Shown here one piece after another: positions 55,119 to 63,330 of a stretch of 64,000 nt of DNA; position 1 is the stretch's first letter, and each line of letters begins with the position of its first letter. The position numbers and the translations under genes were made by a program. A model generated the notes under the pieces. That model did not search any database and was not told the origin of the DNA. It saw nothing but the letters and a program-made list of their open reading frames with translations. The stretch is from an uncultured Pelagibacteraceae bacterium (GTDB lineage Bacteria; Pseudomonadota; Alphaproteobacteria; Pelagibacterales; Pelagibacteraceae): positions 116,144-180,143 of the forward strand of contig CABYFB010000003.1 in assembly GCA_902518165.1 (NCBI GenBank). Reading direction: 5' to 3'.

Positions 55119-56024
55119 ATGCCTGATTTAAAAAATCCTAAAGTAGCTATTCCAATAGTTTTATTTGCAGGCATACTTTGGTCATTTGGACCATATGTTG
55201 TAAGACATATAGATCAACCAGAAACTGTTCCTTGGCAATACTTGTTTGCAAGAGGTATTGTTATTTTTTTGTTACTCAATGTTTACTTATTCCTTGAAGA
55301 AGGAATCTCTTTTTATAAAAATTATTTAAAAATTGGGATATCTGGAATTATTGGTGGTGTTGGTTTAGGAACAGCAATGATAACTTTTATTTGGTCAATT
55401 ACTAATACGACAGCAGCAGTAACTCTATTATGTTTAGCTGCAATGCCTTTTATTACTGCACTACTTGGCTTTCTTTTTTTGAAAGAAAAAATATCAATCA
55501 CAGTTTGGATATCAATTTTAGTTGCAGCATTTGGCATAATTGTAATGGCATACGGTAATACCGGAGAAAATTCTTTAATGGGTCTAATATTTGGATTAGT
55601 ATCAGCGCTAGGTTTTTCAATTTTTTCAGTAAGTCTGAGATGGAGAAAACAAACTCCCAAGTTTACAACTGTTGCTATAGCAGGATTATTTTGTTTTTTA
55701 TTTTCAACAGTTATGCTTTTAAATAACGATGCAAATTTCTTATCTTCAAATAAAAATGAAGCATTATTTGCCACTCATGGAACACTTGTCTGCATGGGTT
55801 TAATTCTTTACTCAATTGGATCAAAATATATTCCAGCAGCTGATTTGACTTTATTGTCTTTGACCGAAGTTATAGGAGGAATATTTTGGGTTTGGCTTCC
55901 TTGGCTTGGAATAAATGAAATTCCTTCAACTAACACAATTATTGGTGGCTTCTTTATTTTTTTAGCTATATTTTATTATAGTATGATAATGCAATCTAAT
56001 AGAAGATTTATTGGATTAAATTAA
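55119..56024 (+). CDS. EamA/DMT-family transporter
   Basis: 301 residues, ten helices in two EamA repeats. FLFLKEKISITVWISILVAA closes the first, and LSLTEVIGGIFWVWLPWLGI the second. Followed by the amidinotransferase gene after 6 bases and threonine aldolase 1 base further, so the three probably form one operon. It could export a product of that route (for example a guanidino compound), which is inference. Confidence 0.93.
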   Translation: MPDLKNPKVAIPIVLFAGILWSFGPYVVRHIDQPETVPWQYLFARGIVIFLLLNVYLFLEEGISFYKNYLKIGISGIIGGVGLGTAMITFIWSITNTTAAVTLLCLAAMPFITALLGFLFLKEKISITVWISILVAAFGIIVMAYGNTGENSLMGLIFGLVSALGFSIFSVSLRWRKQTPKFTTVAIAGLFCFLFSTVMLLNNDANFLSSNKNEALFATHGTLVCMGLILYSIGSKYIPAADLTLLSLTEVIGGIFWVWLPWLGINEIPSTNTIIGGFFIFLAIFYYSMIMQSNRRFIGLN

Positions 56025-56030
56025 TTTTAC

Positions 56031-57146
56031 ATGGTTCAAAATAGTAAGATTGTTAATAGTTGGAATGAATGGGATCCATTAAAACATGTAATTGTTGGAA
56101 GAGCAGATGGTACTTGTATTCCAGCACCTGAACCTGCTTTAGATGCTAAAGTTCCAGAAGACTCTGATATGCGAGGAACTTATGGTCCAAGAACTAAGGA
56201 CACTGTCGATAAAGCCAATGAACTATTAGATAACTTTTCAAATTTGCTTGAAAAAAGGGGTATAAAAGTTGATAGACCAACACCTTTAGATTTTAATCAA
56301 CCAACATCAACTCCTGACTGGAAAGCCGAAACTATGTTTGGGTGTATGCCACCTAGAGATGTTTTATTAACTGTGGGAAATGAAATATTAGAAGCGACAA
56401 TGAGCTATAGGTGCAGATGGTTTGAGTACCTATGTTACAGACCTTTATTAAAAGACTATTATAATAAAGATCCAAATATGAGACATGAGTCAGCACCAAA
56501 GCCTAGATTAACAGACGCAGATTATAGAAAAGACTATTTGTCAGATAAAATTGGTGTAACTAAAAGACTTGAATGGACAGAAAATAAATACTTTGTCACA
56601 ACAGAGGAAGAACCATTATTTGATGCCGCAGATATTCTAAGATTTGGAAAGGATTTGGTTGTACAACACGGATTTACAACTAACTTAAAAGGAATTGATT
56701 GGATAAAAAGACATTTTAAGGATCATAGAGTTCATGCTGTAAATTTCCCAGGCGATCCTTACCCAATTCATATTGATGCAACCTTTACCCCAATTAAAGA
56801 AGGGTTAATTATTAATAATCCACAACGAAGACTTCCAAAAGAACAAAGAAAATTATTTGAAGATAATGGATGGGAAATCATTGATGCTGCACAACCTGCT
56901 CATAATACTCCACCACCACTTTGTTACTCTTCAGTATGGCTATCAATGAATGTATTAGTTCTTGACCCTAAAACTGTATGTGTTGAAAAAAGTGAAAAAT
57001 ATCAAGCTGAACAGTTAGATAAATTAGGTATGGAGGTTATCCCTGTAGAGTTGAGAGATGCATATGCTTTTGGTGGAGGCCTTCATTGTTGTACAGCTGA
57101 TGTTTATAGAGAAGGTACTTTAAAAGATTATTTTCCAAAACAATAA
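56031..57146 (+). CDS. Glycine amidinotransferase-like enzyme
   Basis: 371 residues. Arginine:glycine amidinotransferase family, which moves an amidino group from arginine to glycine, giving guanidinoacetate and ornithine. Motifs match GATM: DAADILRFGKDLVVQHGF with the catalytic Asp, HIDATFTPI with the catalytic His, and GGGLHCCTADVYREG with nucleophile Cys353. LSMNVLVLDPK is also typical. Scyllo-inosamine amidinotransferase is an alternative, but the operon with a glycine-producing aldolase favours glycine or another amine. Confidence 0.85.
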   Translation: MVQNSKIVNSWNEWDPLKHVIVGRADGTCIPAPEPALDAKVPEDSDMRGTYGPRTKDTVDKANELLDNFSNLLEKRGIKVDRPTPLDFNQPTSTPDWKAETMFGCMPPRDVLLTVGNEILEATMSYRCRWFEYLCYRPLLKDYYNKDPNMRHESAPKPRLTDADYRKDYLSDKIGVTKRLEWTENKYFVTTEEEPLFDAADILRFGKDLVVQHGFTTNLKGIDWIKRHFKDHRVHAVNFPGDPYPIHIDATFTPIKEGLIINNPQRRLPKEQRKLFEDNGWEIIDAAQPAHNTPPPLCYSSVWLSMNVLVLDPKTVCVEKSEKYQAEQLDKLGMEVIPVELRDAYAFGGGLHCCTADVYREGTLKDYFPKQ

Positions 57147-57147
57147 A

Positions 57148-58197
57148 ATGAACGCAAAAATTAATACAAAACGAAAAAGAGTAAAATTTGCTTCAGATAA
57201 CGTGACAGGAGCTTGTCCAGAAGTTTTGGATGCAATTATCAAAGCAAATGATGGTATTGCCCCACCGTATGGTAACGATGAAATTTCAGGTGTGTTACAA
57301 GAAAAATTTTCTAAAATTTTTGAAAAGGATGTGATTGTTTATCCAACTGCATCAGGAACCGCATCAAATGCTTTAGCACTTTCTGCTATATCTCCATCAT
57401 TTGGAAATATTTATTGCCACAAATTTTCTCATATTAATGTTGATGAGTGTGGAGCCCCTGAATTTTATACAGGTGGAGCAAAACTTGTTCCATTGCACGG
57501 AAAAGATGGCAAAATAACAGTTGATGAGCTAAATGATAATATTGGAGGGTTTGGAATTGTGCATCACACTCAACCATCTATTGTTAGTATAACTCAAGCA
57601 ACAGAAACTGGTGAAGTTTATACTTTAGATCAAATTAGAAATATTTCTGAAATCGCACATAAAAAAAAATTAAAAGTACATATGGATGGTGCTAGGTTCG
57701 CTAATGCGCTTGTTTCACTAGATGTTACTCCCGCAGAAATGACATGGAAATCAGGAATTGACATATTATCTTTTGGAGCAACGAAGAACGGATGTATAGC
57801 AGCCGAAGCAATTATAATATTTAATAAGGAATTAGTTGGGAACTTACCATACTTGTTAAAAAGATCTGGTCATCTATTGTCTAAAATGCGTTTTGTTTCT
57901 GCACAATTAGATGGATATATCTCAAATAATGTTTGGTTAAAAAACGCAAGACATGCAAATCTAATGGCAAAAAAATTAAGTGATGGTTTAGTTTCTAGCA
58001 ATCAAGTGAAACTAGAATATCCGACAGAAGCAAACGAAGTTTTTGTGAAACTCCCAAAAAAAATGGTCGAACATCTTAATTCAGAAGAGTATATGATGAG
58101 CAAAGATGAATTGACTGGCAAAACAGTTAGATTAGTCACTGCTTGGAATACTAAAGACAGTGAAGTGGATGAGTTTTTGAATACTATTTTCAATTAA
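57148..58197 (+). CDS. ltaE: Low-specificity L-threonine aldolase
   Basis: 349 residues. PLP enzyme of the beta-eliminating lyase family; cleaves L-threonine or allo-threonine to glycine and acetaldehyde. The PLP lysine is in SFGATKNGCIAAE (about residue 213), the cofactor Asp in HMDGARFANAL, and the start has FASDNVTGACPEVL. It would supply glycine. Starts one base after the amidinotransferase stop. A serine-hydroxymethyltransferase-like alternative is unlikely. Confidence 0.92.
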   Translation: MNAKINTKRKRVKFASDNVTGACPEVLDAIIKANDGIAPPYGNDEISGVLQEKFSKIFEKDVIVYPTASGTASNALALSAISPSFGNIYCHKFSHINVDECGAPEFYTGGAKLVPLHGKDGKITVDELNDNIGGFGIVHHTQPSIVSITQATETGEVYTLDQIRNISEIAHKKKLKVHMDGARFANALVSLDVTPAEMTWKSGIDILSFGATKNGCIAAEAIIIFNKELVGNLPYLLKRSGHLLSKMRFVSAQLDGYISNNVWLKNARHANLMAKKLSDGLVSSNQVKLEYPTEANEVFVKLPKKMVEHLNSEEYMMSKDELTGKTVRLVTAWNTKDSEVDEFLNTIFN

Positions 58198-58238
58198 ATA
58201 TACTTGAAATTAACCCTTTCAAATTATAAAAGAAGTTA

Positions 58239-58298
58239 ATGGAAGCTGTGGCAGTATTAGTGATAATAATATTATTTGCGACTGGCAGCTTTAATTAA
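58239..58298 (+). CDS. 19-residue micro-ORF, copy 1
   Basis: An ATG at 58239 encodes MEAVAVLVIIILFATGSFN and stops at TAA 58296-58298. It is nearly all hydrophobic and begins with the same M-E-x-V-A-V-L-V as the next micro-ORF. It lies 41 bases after the threonine aldolase stop, with only a weak ribosome site (AGAAG). Three of the first eight codons differ synonymously from copy 2, which suggests selection on the peptide. No family known. Confidence 0.5.
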   Translation: MEAVAVLVIIILFATGSFN

Positions 58299-58308
58299 AA
58301 GGAGAAAT

Positions 58309-58368
58309 ATGGAAGTTGTAGCTGTATTAGTTCTAGCTTATTTAGCATACAAACAATTTTTAGATTAA
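58309..58368 (+). CDS. 19-residue micro-ORF, copy 2
   Basis: An ATG at 58309 encodes MEVVAVLVLAYLAYKQFLD and stops at 58368. A strong Shine-Dalgarno (AAAAGGAGAAAT) sits directly before it, which is the best evidence that it is translated. It is the same length as copy 1 and shares the first eight residues apart from one. A single membrane-length helix with a charged end (KQFLD). Likely a small membrane peptide. Confidence 0.6.
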   Translation: MEVVAVLVLAYLAYKQFLD

Positions 58369-58377
58369 TTTTATTAA

Positions 58378-58605
58378 TTAGTTTGGGTTGTTTTTAATAT
58401 CTTCGATAAAATTTAATACTTCATTAAATTTATCGTCTTCGATATCTTTGTAACTAGCATTAAATTTATTTTTTACACATATTGCTACATGCGCGTATGG
58501 ATTTCTTCCTTTTGGATGATTTGGGTGATCAGGCAATTGACCATTTAAATAGTCGCCTGCCTCCTGAATAATTTTCCAGAGTTTACTGGCATTGTCCTTG
58601 TTCAT
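58378..58605 (-). CDS. Small hypothetical protein, 75 residues
   Basis: A soluble, mildly acidic protein with the central segment GQLPDHPNHPKGRNPYAHVA, which is Pro/His/Asn-rich and could bind metal or nucleic acid. The flanks are helical (SKLWKIIQEAGDYL, NEVLNFIEDI). I do not recognise the family. It lies 16 bases after the sodB stop on the same strand, so it is probably cotranscribed with sodB. Confidence 0.75.
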   Translation of the reverse strand: MNKDNASKLWKIIQEAGDYLNGQLPDHPNHPKGRNPYAHVAICVKNKFNASYKDIEDDKFNEVLNFIEDIKNNPN

Positions 58606-58621
58606 TTTTTTTTATTTTAAT

Positions 58622-59215
58622 TTAACCTAAAAGAGAATCAACAAATTCCCAATCAATAAGATTTTCAACAAATTTGTCTAAATATTCAGGTCTTCTATTT
58701 CGGTAATCTATATAATAAGAATGTTCCCAAACATCACACCCAAGTATTGGCTTCATGTTGTCAACTAATGGATTTGCTGCATTAGTTGTTTTTGTAACAA
58801 CCAATTTATCATTATTTAATGATAACCAACACCAACCAGATCCGAACTGAGTAATACCAGCTTGTTTAAATTGATCTTTAAATTTTTCAACACTTCCAAA
58901 ATCTTCAATAATTTTTTTCTCAAGTTTTGACGGAATATTCCCACCACCTTTTGGCTTCATGCACTTCCAAAAAAGATTATGGTTCCAATGCTGGCTTGCA
59001 TTATTAAATATTCCAGTTTTTGAGTTATCTTTTGAGCTTTTAACAATTATATCTTCCAATGACATTTCAGCCATATCTGTATCTTTTATAAAATTATTAA
59101 GATTTGTTATGTAGGTTTGGTGATGTTTTCCATGATGTAATTCTAATGTTTCTTGTGACATTATTGGAGATAAGGCGTCATTAGAATAATTTAGTTTTGG
59201 TAATTCAAATGTCAT
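58622..59215 (-). CDS. sodB: Superoxide dismutase, Fe/Mn family (probably iron)
   Basis: 197 residues. Detoxifies superoxide. Metal ligands are in LHHGKHHQTY (His27), ASQHWNHNLFW (His near 73) and DVWEHSYYIDY (Asp and His near 156-160). The FWKCMKPKGGG stretch is more like iron than manganese enzymes. Runs toward the 75-aa ORF. Upstream on the same strand are the 61-aa ORF and msrB. Confidence 0.96.
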   Translation of the reverse strand: MTFELPKLNYSNDALSPIMSQETLELHHGKHHQTYITNLNNFIKDTDMAEMSLEDIIVKSSKDNSKTGIFNNASQHWNHNLFWKCMKPKGGGNIPSKLEKKIIEDFGSVEKFKDQFKQAGITQFGSGWCWLSLNNDKLVVTKTTNAANPLVDNMKPILGCDVWEHSYYIDYRNRRPEYLDKFVENLIDWEFVDSLLG

Positions 59216-59252
59216 AATTCTTCTTATAATATTTTATATTTAATAAACTTAC

Positions 59253-59271
59253 TTAAGTTGACGCAACTTAA
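59253..59271 (-). terminator. Weak terminator-like hairpin after the 61-residue gene
   Basis: TTAAGTTG (59253-59260) is perfectly complementary to CAACTTAA (59264-59271), with a three-base loop. It lies 8 bases after the stop of the 61-residue gene on its strand. No strong T run follows, so efficiency is doubtful. Confidence 0.4.
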
Positions 59272-59278
59272 TTAGAAA

Positions 59279-59464
59279 TTAATTTTCAATCGCGTTTTCT
59301 TCTTTCATAAGAATAGGTCTACCATCATGAGCAGTGTTTAATGGTATAATTTTACCATTATATCTAGCACATAAAGTAGGTGCACTTCTCACCTGTTCTC
59401 CCAAATTTACCTCTAAATCTGCTATAACTAATTCAACTCCTTTTAATATACTCAATATCTTCAT
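59279..59464 (-). CDS. Small protein of 61 residues, in operon with msrB
   Basis: The minus-strand ATG at 59462-59464 is preceded by TGGAGGAGTA, a very strong Shine-Dalgarno, so translation is likely. The sequence MKILSILKGVELVIADLEVN then RSAPTLCARYNGKIIPL has one cysteine and no membrane segment. It begins 12 bases after the msrB stop. No family recognised. A redox accessory to MsrB is a possible guess only. Confidence 0.7.
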   Translation of the reverse strand: MKILSILKGVELVIADLEVNLGEQVRSAPTLCARYNGKIIPLNTAHDGRPILMKEENAIEN

Positions 59465-59476
59465 TACTCCTCCATT

Positions 59477-59935
59477 TTATGATGATGGCTTAAATATTAA
59501 ACATAAGCCGTTATTACAATATCTTTTTCCAGTAGGTCCAGGACCGTCTTCAAAGACATGACCGTGATGGGCACCACATTTTGCACAATGATATTCAATT
59601 CTTTTCATGCCAAAGCTGTAATCAACTTTCGTTTTAAAAGCTCCAGGAAGTGCTTCTGTAAATGATGGCCAACCAGTTCCACTATCAAATTTTGAGTTAG
59701 ACTTGAAAAGTTTAGCTCCACAATTTGCACAGTGATAAAAACCTTCTCTTTTCTCCTGATTAAGAGGGCTTGAGAATGGTCGTTCAGTTGCCTCTTCAAA
59801 CATAATTTTTTTTTGGGCTTCTGTTAAATTTTGATTAATTATTTTTTTGGTTTCAGCTAATGAAATTTTGTAAGGAAAAATACTATATAGTAACGATCCA
59901 AATATAGATAATTTTATAAATTTTCTTTTGTTCAT
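59477..59935 (-). CDS. msrB: Peptide methionine (R)-sulfoxide reductase, exported
   Basis: 152 residues with an N-terminal signal (about 1-27, LAE). Repairs the R epimer of methionine sulfoxide. Zinc cysteines 69, 72, 117 and 120 (CANC, CAKC) are complete, and the catalytic Cys140 is in KRYCNNGLC, where an extra Cys145 could act in disulfide resolution. Export pairs it with the exported MsrA at 52.3 kb for periplasmic repair. Downstream are the 61-residue gene and sodB. Confidence 0.95.
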   Translation of the reverse strand: MNKRKFIKLSIFGSLLYSIFPYKISLAETKKIINQNLTEAQKKIMFEEATERPFSSPLNQEKREGFYHCANCGAKLFKSNSKFDSGTGWPSFTEALPGAFKTKVDYSFGMKRIEYHCAKCGAHHGHVFEDGPGPTGKRYCNNGLCLIFKPSS

Positions 59936-60001
59936 AACTTTCTTAATAAATCAATATTACTTTATTTGTATGAGATATTTTGACAGCTTCGATTTTAAAT
60001 T

Positions 60002-60028
60002 GGTAGCTTCATAATTAATGAAGCTACC
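60002..60028 (-). terminator. Probable terminator of the GYD gene
   Basis: GGTAGCTTCAT (60002-60012) is perfectly complementary to ATGAAGCTACC (60018-60028), an 11-bp stem with a five-base loop. It lies 7 bases beyond the GYD stop on the minus strand. The downstream sequence is A/T-rich rather than a clean T run. It insulates msrB from the GYD gene. Confidence 0.7.
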
Positions 60029-60035
60029 ATTAAGA

Positions 60036-60359
60036 TTATTGTCCAGGCACTTTATAGCCACTTGATACTTTTGTTGCATGATTTGCAATTTCATTCATTG
60101 GGGTTTCCTCGCAAATAGCAATATTTTTAAGTGCACCACTTCCCTCAGTAGCCATTTTAATTGCAGCCATTTGCTCAAATGTACCATGGGTTTCAACTAT
60201 AAAGTCATAAGGTCCTCTCAAATACGTGTAAGATTTCATTTCAGCTCCAACACTTTCAGAACACTTTCTAGCAACCTCAGATCTATCTGATCCAGGATCT
60301 TTTAAAAAGCCTGCGAATGCTTTCTCTGTAAAATTTCCCATTAAAAAAAATTTAGCCAT
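60036..60359 (-). CDS. GYD-domain protein
   Basis: 107 residues. Family recognised by the start AKFFLMGNFTEKAF, then the middle G-x-Y-D region (LRGPYDFIVETHG, about 48-60) and ALKNIAICEETPM. The GYD fold is a small ferredoxin-like alpha/beta barrel with no known catalytic role, related to EthD or dimeric stress barrels. It has a strong ribosome site (AGGAGGTAT) just before the ATG, so it is probably well expressed. Confidence 0.85.
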   Translation of the reverse strand: MAKFFLMGNFTEKAFAGFLKDPGSDRSEVARKCSESVGAEMKSYTYLRGPYDFIVETHGTFEQMAAIKMATEGSGALKNIAICEETPMNEIANHATKVSSGYKVPGQ

Positions 60360-60429
60360 AGATACCTCCTTTAAATGTATTATAGCACTTAAAATAATTT
60401 TTTTAATATTTTATTGATTTATAAAAAAT

Positions 60430-61086
60430 TTATTCTCTTCCAATTCGTAATAATTGTGGTGGTTCAAATACTCCACTTTGTATTTCACTGTTTGATATAT
60501 TTATCATGGATTTAGCAACTATTTCTGCATTTATCGATTTATATTTTTTTAAATCTCCAACTAAAAATGGCGATATACATTTCATGGCGAAAATACCTAT
60601 TTTTTCTCCCAATCTTTCCTCTATTCTTTTTCCAATTAAAAATGAAGGTCTAATTACAATAAATTTTTTAAAGTTTAGTTTTCTTAATTCTTCTTCAGCC
60701 ATACCTTTATTTTTTAAATACAAATTTGTTTTTTTTGAACTGGCACCCAATGAAGAAATATAAGCAAAATTTTGTACATTATTATCACTACAAATTTTTC
60801 CGATTGTTACAGGTAAATTATACTCAGTGTTTATATAATCTTGTTTGTTAGGTGTTTTTTTTCTTGTAGTTCCAATACAAAAAAAACAATCATCACCTTT
60901 TATTTCTGACTTAATATTTTCTAATTTCGTAAAATCTGTTTCAACAACTTCTATTTTGGGATCAATTTTTGAAGTAGAAGATCTTACAAAAACCTTAATT
61001 TTTTTATATTTTTGATCGTTAGCTAACAATTTAAGTAATATTCCACCAATTAATCCAGTTGAGCCGAATATTAATGCTGTTTTCAT
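60430..61086 (-). CDS. NAD(P)-binding atypical SDR (HTATIP2/NmrA-like)
   Basis: 218 residues. Rossmann start KTALIFGSTGLIGGILLKLL with the G-S-T-G-x2-G motif, then FCIGTTRKKTPNKQDY and AYISSLGASSKKTNLYLKNKG, typical of the HTATIP2/TIP30 group. Probably an NADPH-dependent oxidoreductase or a sensor. It follows the MFS gene by 15 bases on the same strand. Substrate unknown. Confidence 0.88.
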   Translation of the reverse strand: MKTALIFGSTGLIGGILLKLLANDQKYKKIKVFVRSSTSKIDPKIEVVETDFTKLENIKSEIKGDDCFFCIGTTRKKTPNKQDYINTEYNLPVTIGKICSDNNVQNFAYISSLGASSKKTNLYLKNKGMAEEELRKLNFKKFIVIRPSFLIGKRIEERLGEKIGIFAMKCISPFLVGDLKKYKSINAEIVAKSMINISNSEIQSGVFEPPQLLRIGRE

Positions 61087-61101
61087 AATTTTGAACTTAC
61101 A

Positions 61102-62394
61102 CTAAATTTTCTTAAATTCGTTCAAATTATTTGGTTCCTCTATTGGTTCAGTTGAAGGATTAAGTTCTATACCAGCTGGAGTAATCGTTTGAGGCATAGG
61201 TGCAAACTGTGAGTCTGGGTTATCTCCAGACTCTCTAATTTGCATTCTATATATTCCAAATAAACCAATAAACGAATGAAATATAATTAAAAAAATAAAA
61301 AATCCATTTTCTCCTAAAAATTCCATAAATAATGAGCACATAAAAGGACCGCAAATTGCACCAAGACCAAAAACAAATTGTAATCCTGCTCCTGCTGCTA
61401 CAAATTTTTCTTTTGGTATAAAATCATTTGTGTGTGCAAAAATTAATGCAAACATTGGTAGACTACAAAAAGAAAAACACATTATGCAGATATAAAAAAA
61501 TATTTTTGATGTAGCTAAACCCGCAGGCATATACATTTGACCCGAGGAAATAATCGCCAAAAAACAAAATAAAGCTGCTCCAAATGTTGTATAAATAATT
61601 ACAATTCTTCTATCTAAAACATCTGATAATTTTCCTATTGGCCATTGAGATATAGCTCCAGATATAGCAAATAAAAAGGTTACTATTGAAACTTCTAAAA
61701 TACTAAAATTCATCGATGTAGCATAAACTGCAATCAATGAGAAAACAGCTGAATGTGATATTCCAATTAAAAACGAACTTACAACACCAAATGGTGATGA
61801 TTTATAAACTTCCTTTAGCTTCATACCTGATATTTTTTTAAAGTTAGGAGCCTTTCTTTTTGTCAATAATATTGGAACAAGAGACAAAGACATAAATAAA
61901 GATATCAGTATAAAAGGTTGAAAGTTTTCTGGTTTACTAAAGTTTATGAAAAACATCCCAATTGCCATAGAGGCATACATAACGATCATATAGATAGATA
62001 AAACACTACCTCTGTTCTTATTTGTAGATCTATCATTTAACCAGCTTTCAGCAATCGTATAAAGACAAACCATACTAAATCCAGAAATCATTCTAAGTAC
62101 AAACCATGAAATAGGATTTACAAAAATTGAGTGTAATAAGACCACAATTGAAGTGACAGAAGCAAAAGCTGCGAATACTCTAATATGCCCAACTCTATGA
62201 ATTAAAGATTGTATAATTTTTGCTCCAATAAAATATCCTACAAAATATCCAGAAAATAAAAAACCTGTCGATGATAGACCAAAATTTTCTTTAACAGCTC
62301 TAACACCTAGCAGAGTACCTTGAAAACCGTGAGCGAGCATTATAAATGCCATACCCATAAAGAGAGCCCAAGAGTTTTTAATAATTTTGTTCAT
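61102..62394 (-). CDS. MFS transporter
   Basis: 430 residues, twelve helices. The MFS loop 2-3 signature is partly visible (GYFIGAKIIQSLIHRVGHIR) and the later half repeats it with QWPIGKLSDVLDRR. A cytosolic C-terminal tail rich in Pro/Glu follows the last helix. The substrate is unknown. It is followed by the atypical SDR gene. Confidence 0.92.
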   Translation of the reverse strand: MNKIIKNSWALFMGMAFIMLAHGFQGTLLGVRAVKENFGLSSTGFLFSGYFVGYFIGAKIIQSLIHRVGHIRVFAAFASVTSIVVLLHSIFVNPISWFVLRMISGFSMVCLYTIAESWLNDRSTNKNRGSVLSIYMIVMYASMAIGMFFINFSKPENFQPFILISLFMSLSLVPILLTKRKAPNFKKISGMKLKEVYKSSPFGVVSSFLIGISHSAVFSLIAVYATSMNFSILEVSIVTFLFAISGAISQWPIGKLSDVLDRRIVIIYTTFGAALFCFLAIISSGQMYMPAGLATSKIFFYICIMCFSFCSLPMFALIFAHTNDFIPKEKFVAAGAGLQFVFGLGAICGPFMCSLFMEFLGENGFFIFLIIFHSFIGLFGIYRMQIRESGDNPDSQFAPMPQTITPAGIELNPSTEPIEEPNNLNEFKKI

Positions 62395-62463
62395 AAAATT
62401 AGCGGTGTTTATGGGCGATCTAATTTTAAATCAAGACAAATTTGTGACAAAAAGAAAAATATT

Positions 62464-63330
62464 TTATTTAGTAGAAGATTTTAATTTTAGATATGAGTGA
62501 ACAGCTATAGTGAATATAATTACTAGCCCACCAACTATTGTCTCTATACTTGGCTGCTCTTTGATAACTAACCATACCCAAATGGGTCCTAAAATGGTCT
62601 CAAGAAGAAAAAACAGATTAACTTCCTCTGCAGGTATAAATCTTGGAGCAATCGTCACCAAAACAAATGGTATTGCTACACACAAAATACACATTAAAGG
62701 TATATAAATCAGGTCTTTTTCAACTAACTCATAACTTTCAACAAAAAAGAGAGCAAATAGAGCTACCGTAAGCTTACCGACAACTGCTGAAGGTAGCAAA
62801 TCTCTATCTTTTGCTGACCTAATTATTACCGCGTTGGTGGCGAGTCCAAAAGCTGTTGTTATACCCATAAGATCACCAAATAAGTTACCCATCTCTAGAG
62901 AGTCGTAAAATATATATATTACAGCTACTAAAGTAATAGCTATAGCTATCCAAGTCTTCTTATCGGGAACCTCTTTTAAAAATATTGCACCAAGGATTGC
63001 CGAAAGCATGGGTGCCATTGCAATCATTATTAGCGTATTTGCTACATTTGTATTTTGGATTGAAATTATAAATGTGATGTTACAAATCGAAAAACTTATA
63101 ATATAAAAAATACCAGCATAACCAACATTCAAAAATGCTTTAATAAAGTTTTTTTTATAAAATATAAGAAGTCCAATTAATACAGCTACAAATGGTATCG
63201 CGCCTCTATAAAACAATAATCCCCAAGTATCTATCGAAGATAATCTTATAAAAAGTGAATCTGGTGTGATGAACATCACAGCTATAAATGCAAGAGATGA
63301 TCCTTTTTGCTGATTTGATAAGTTTTTCAA
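62464..63330 (-). CDS. EamA/DMT-family transporter
   Basis: 288 residues, ten helices in two EamA repeats. AIFLKEVPDKKTWIAIAITL closes the first, and FFLLETILGPIWVWLVIKEQP the second. Its start is adjacent to the stop of gshB (0-base gap), so it is likely cotranscribed with glutathione synthetase. A thiol or amino-acid export role is possible but not shown. Confidence 0.93.
   Translation of the reverse strand: MKNLSNQQKGSSLAFIAVMFITPDSLFIRLSSIDTWGLLFYRGAIPFVAVLIGLLIFYKKNFIKAFLNVGYAGIFYIISFSICNITFIISIQNTNVANTLIMIAMAPMLSAILGAIFLKEVPDKKTWIAIAITLVAVIYIFYDSLEMGNLFGDLMGITTAFGLATNAVIIRSAKDRDLLPSAVVGKLTVALFALFFVESYELVEKDLIYIPLMCILCVAIPFVLVTIAPRFIPAEEVNLFFLLETILGPIWVWLVIKEQPSIETIVGGLVIIFTIAVHSYLKLKSSTK

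Noticed and set aside
55322..55774. Minus-strand open frame of 150 codons inside the EamA gene
   Set aside because: A shadow of the transporter's hydrophobic repeats on the other strand. No recognisable domain.
59253..59271. Strong terminator between the 61-residue gene and sodB
   Set aside because: The hairpin is perfect but has no T run, so I list it only as a weak terminator-like structure.
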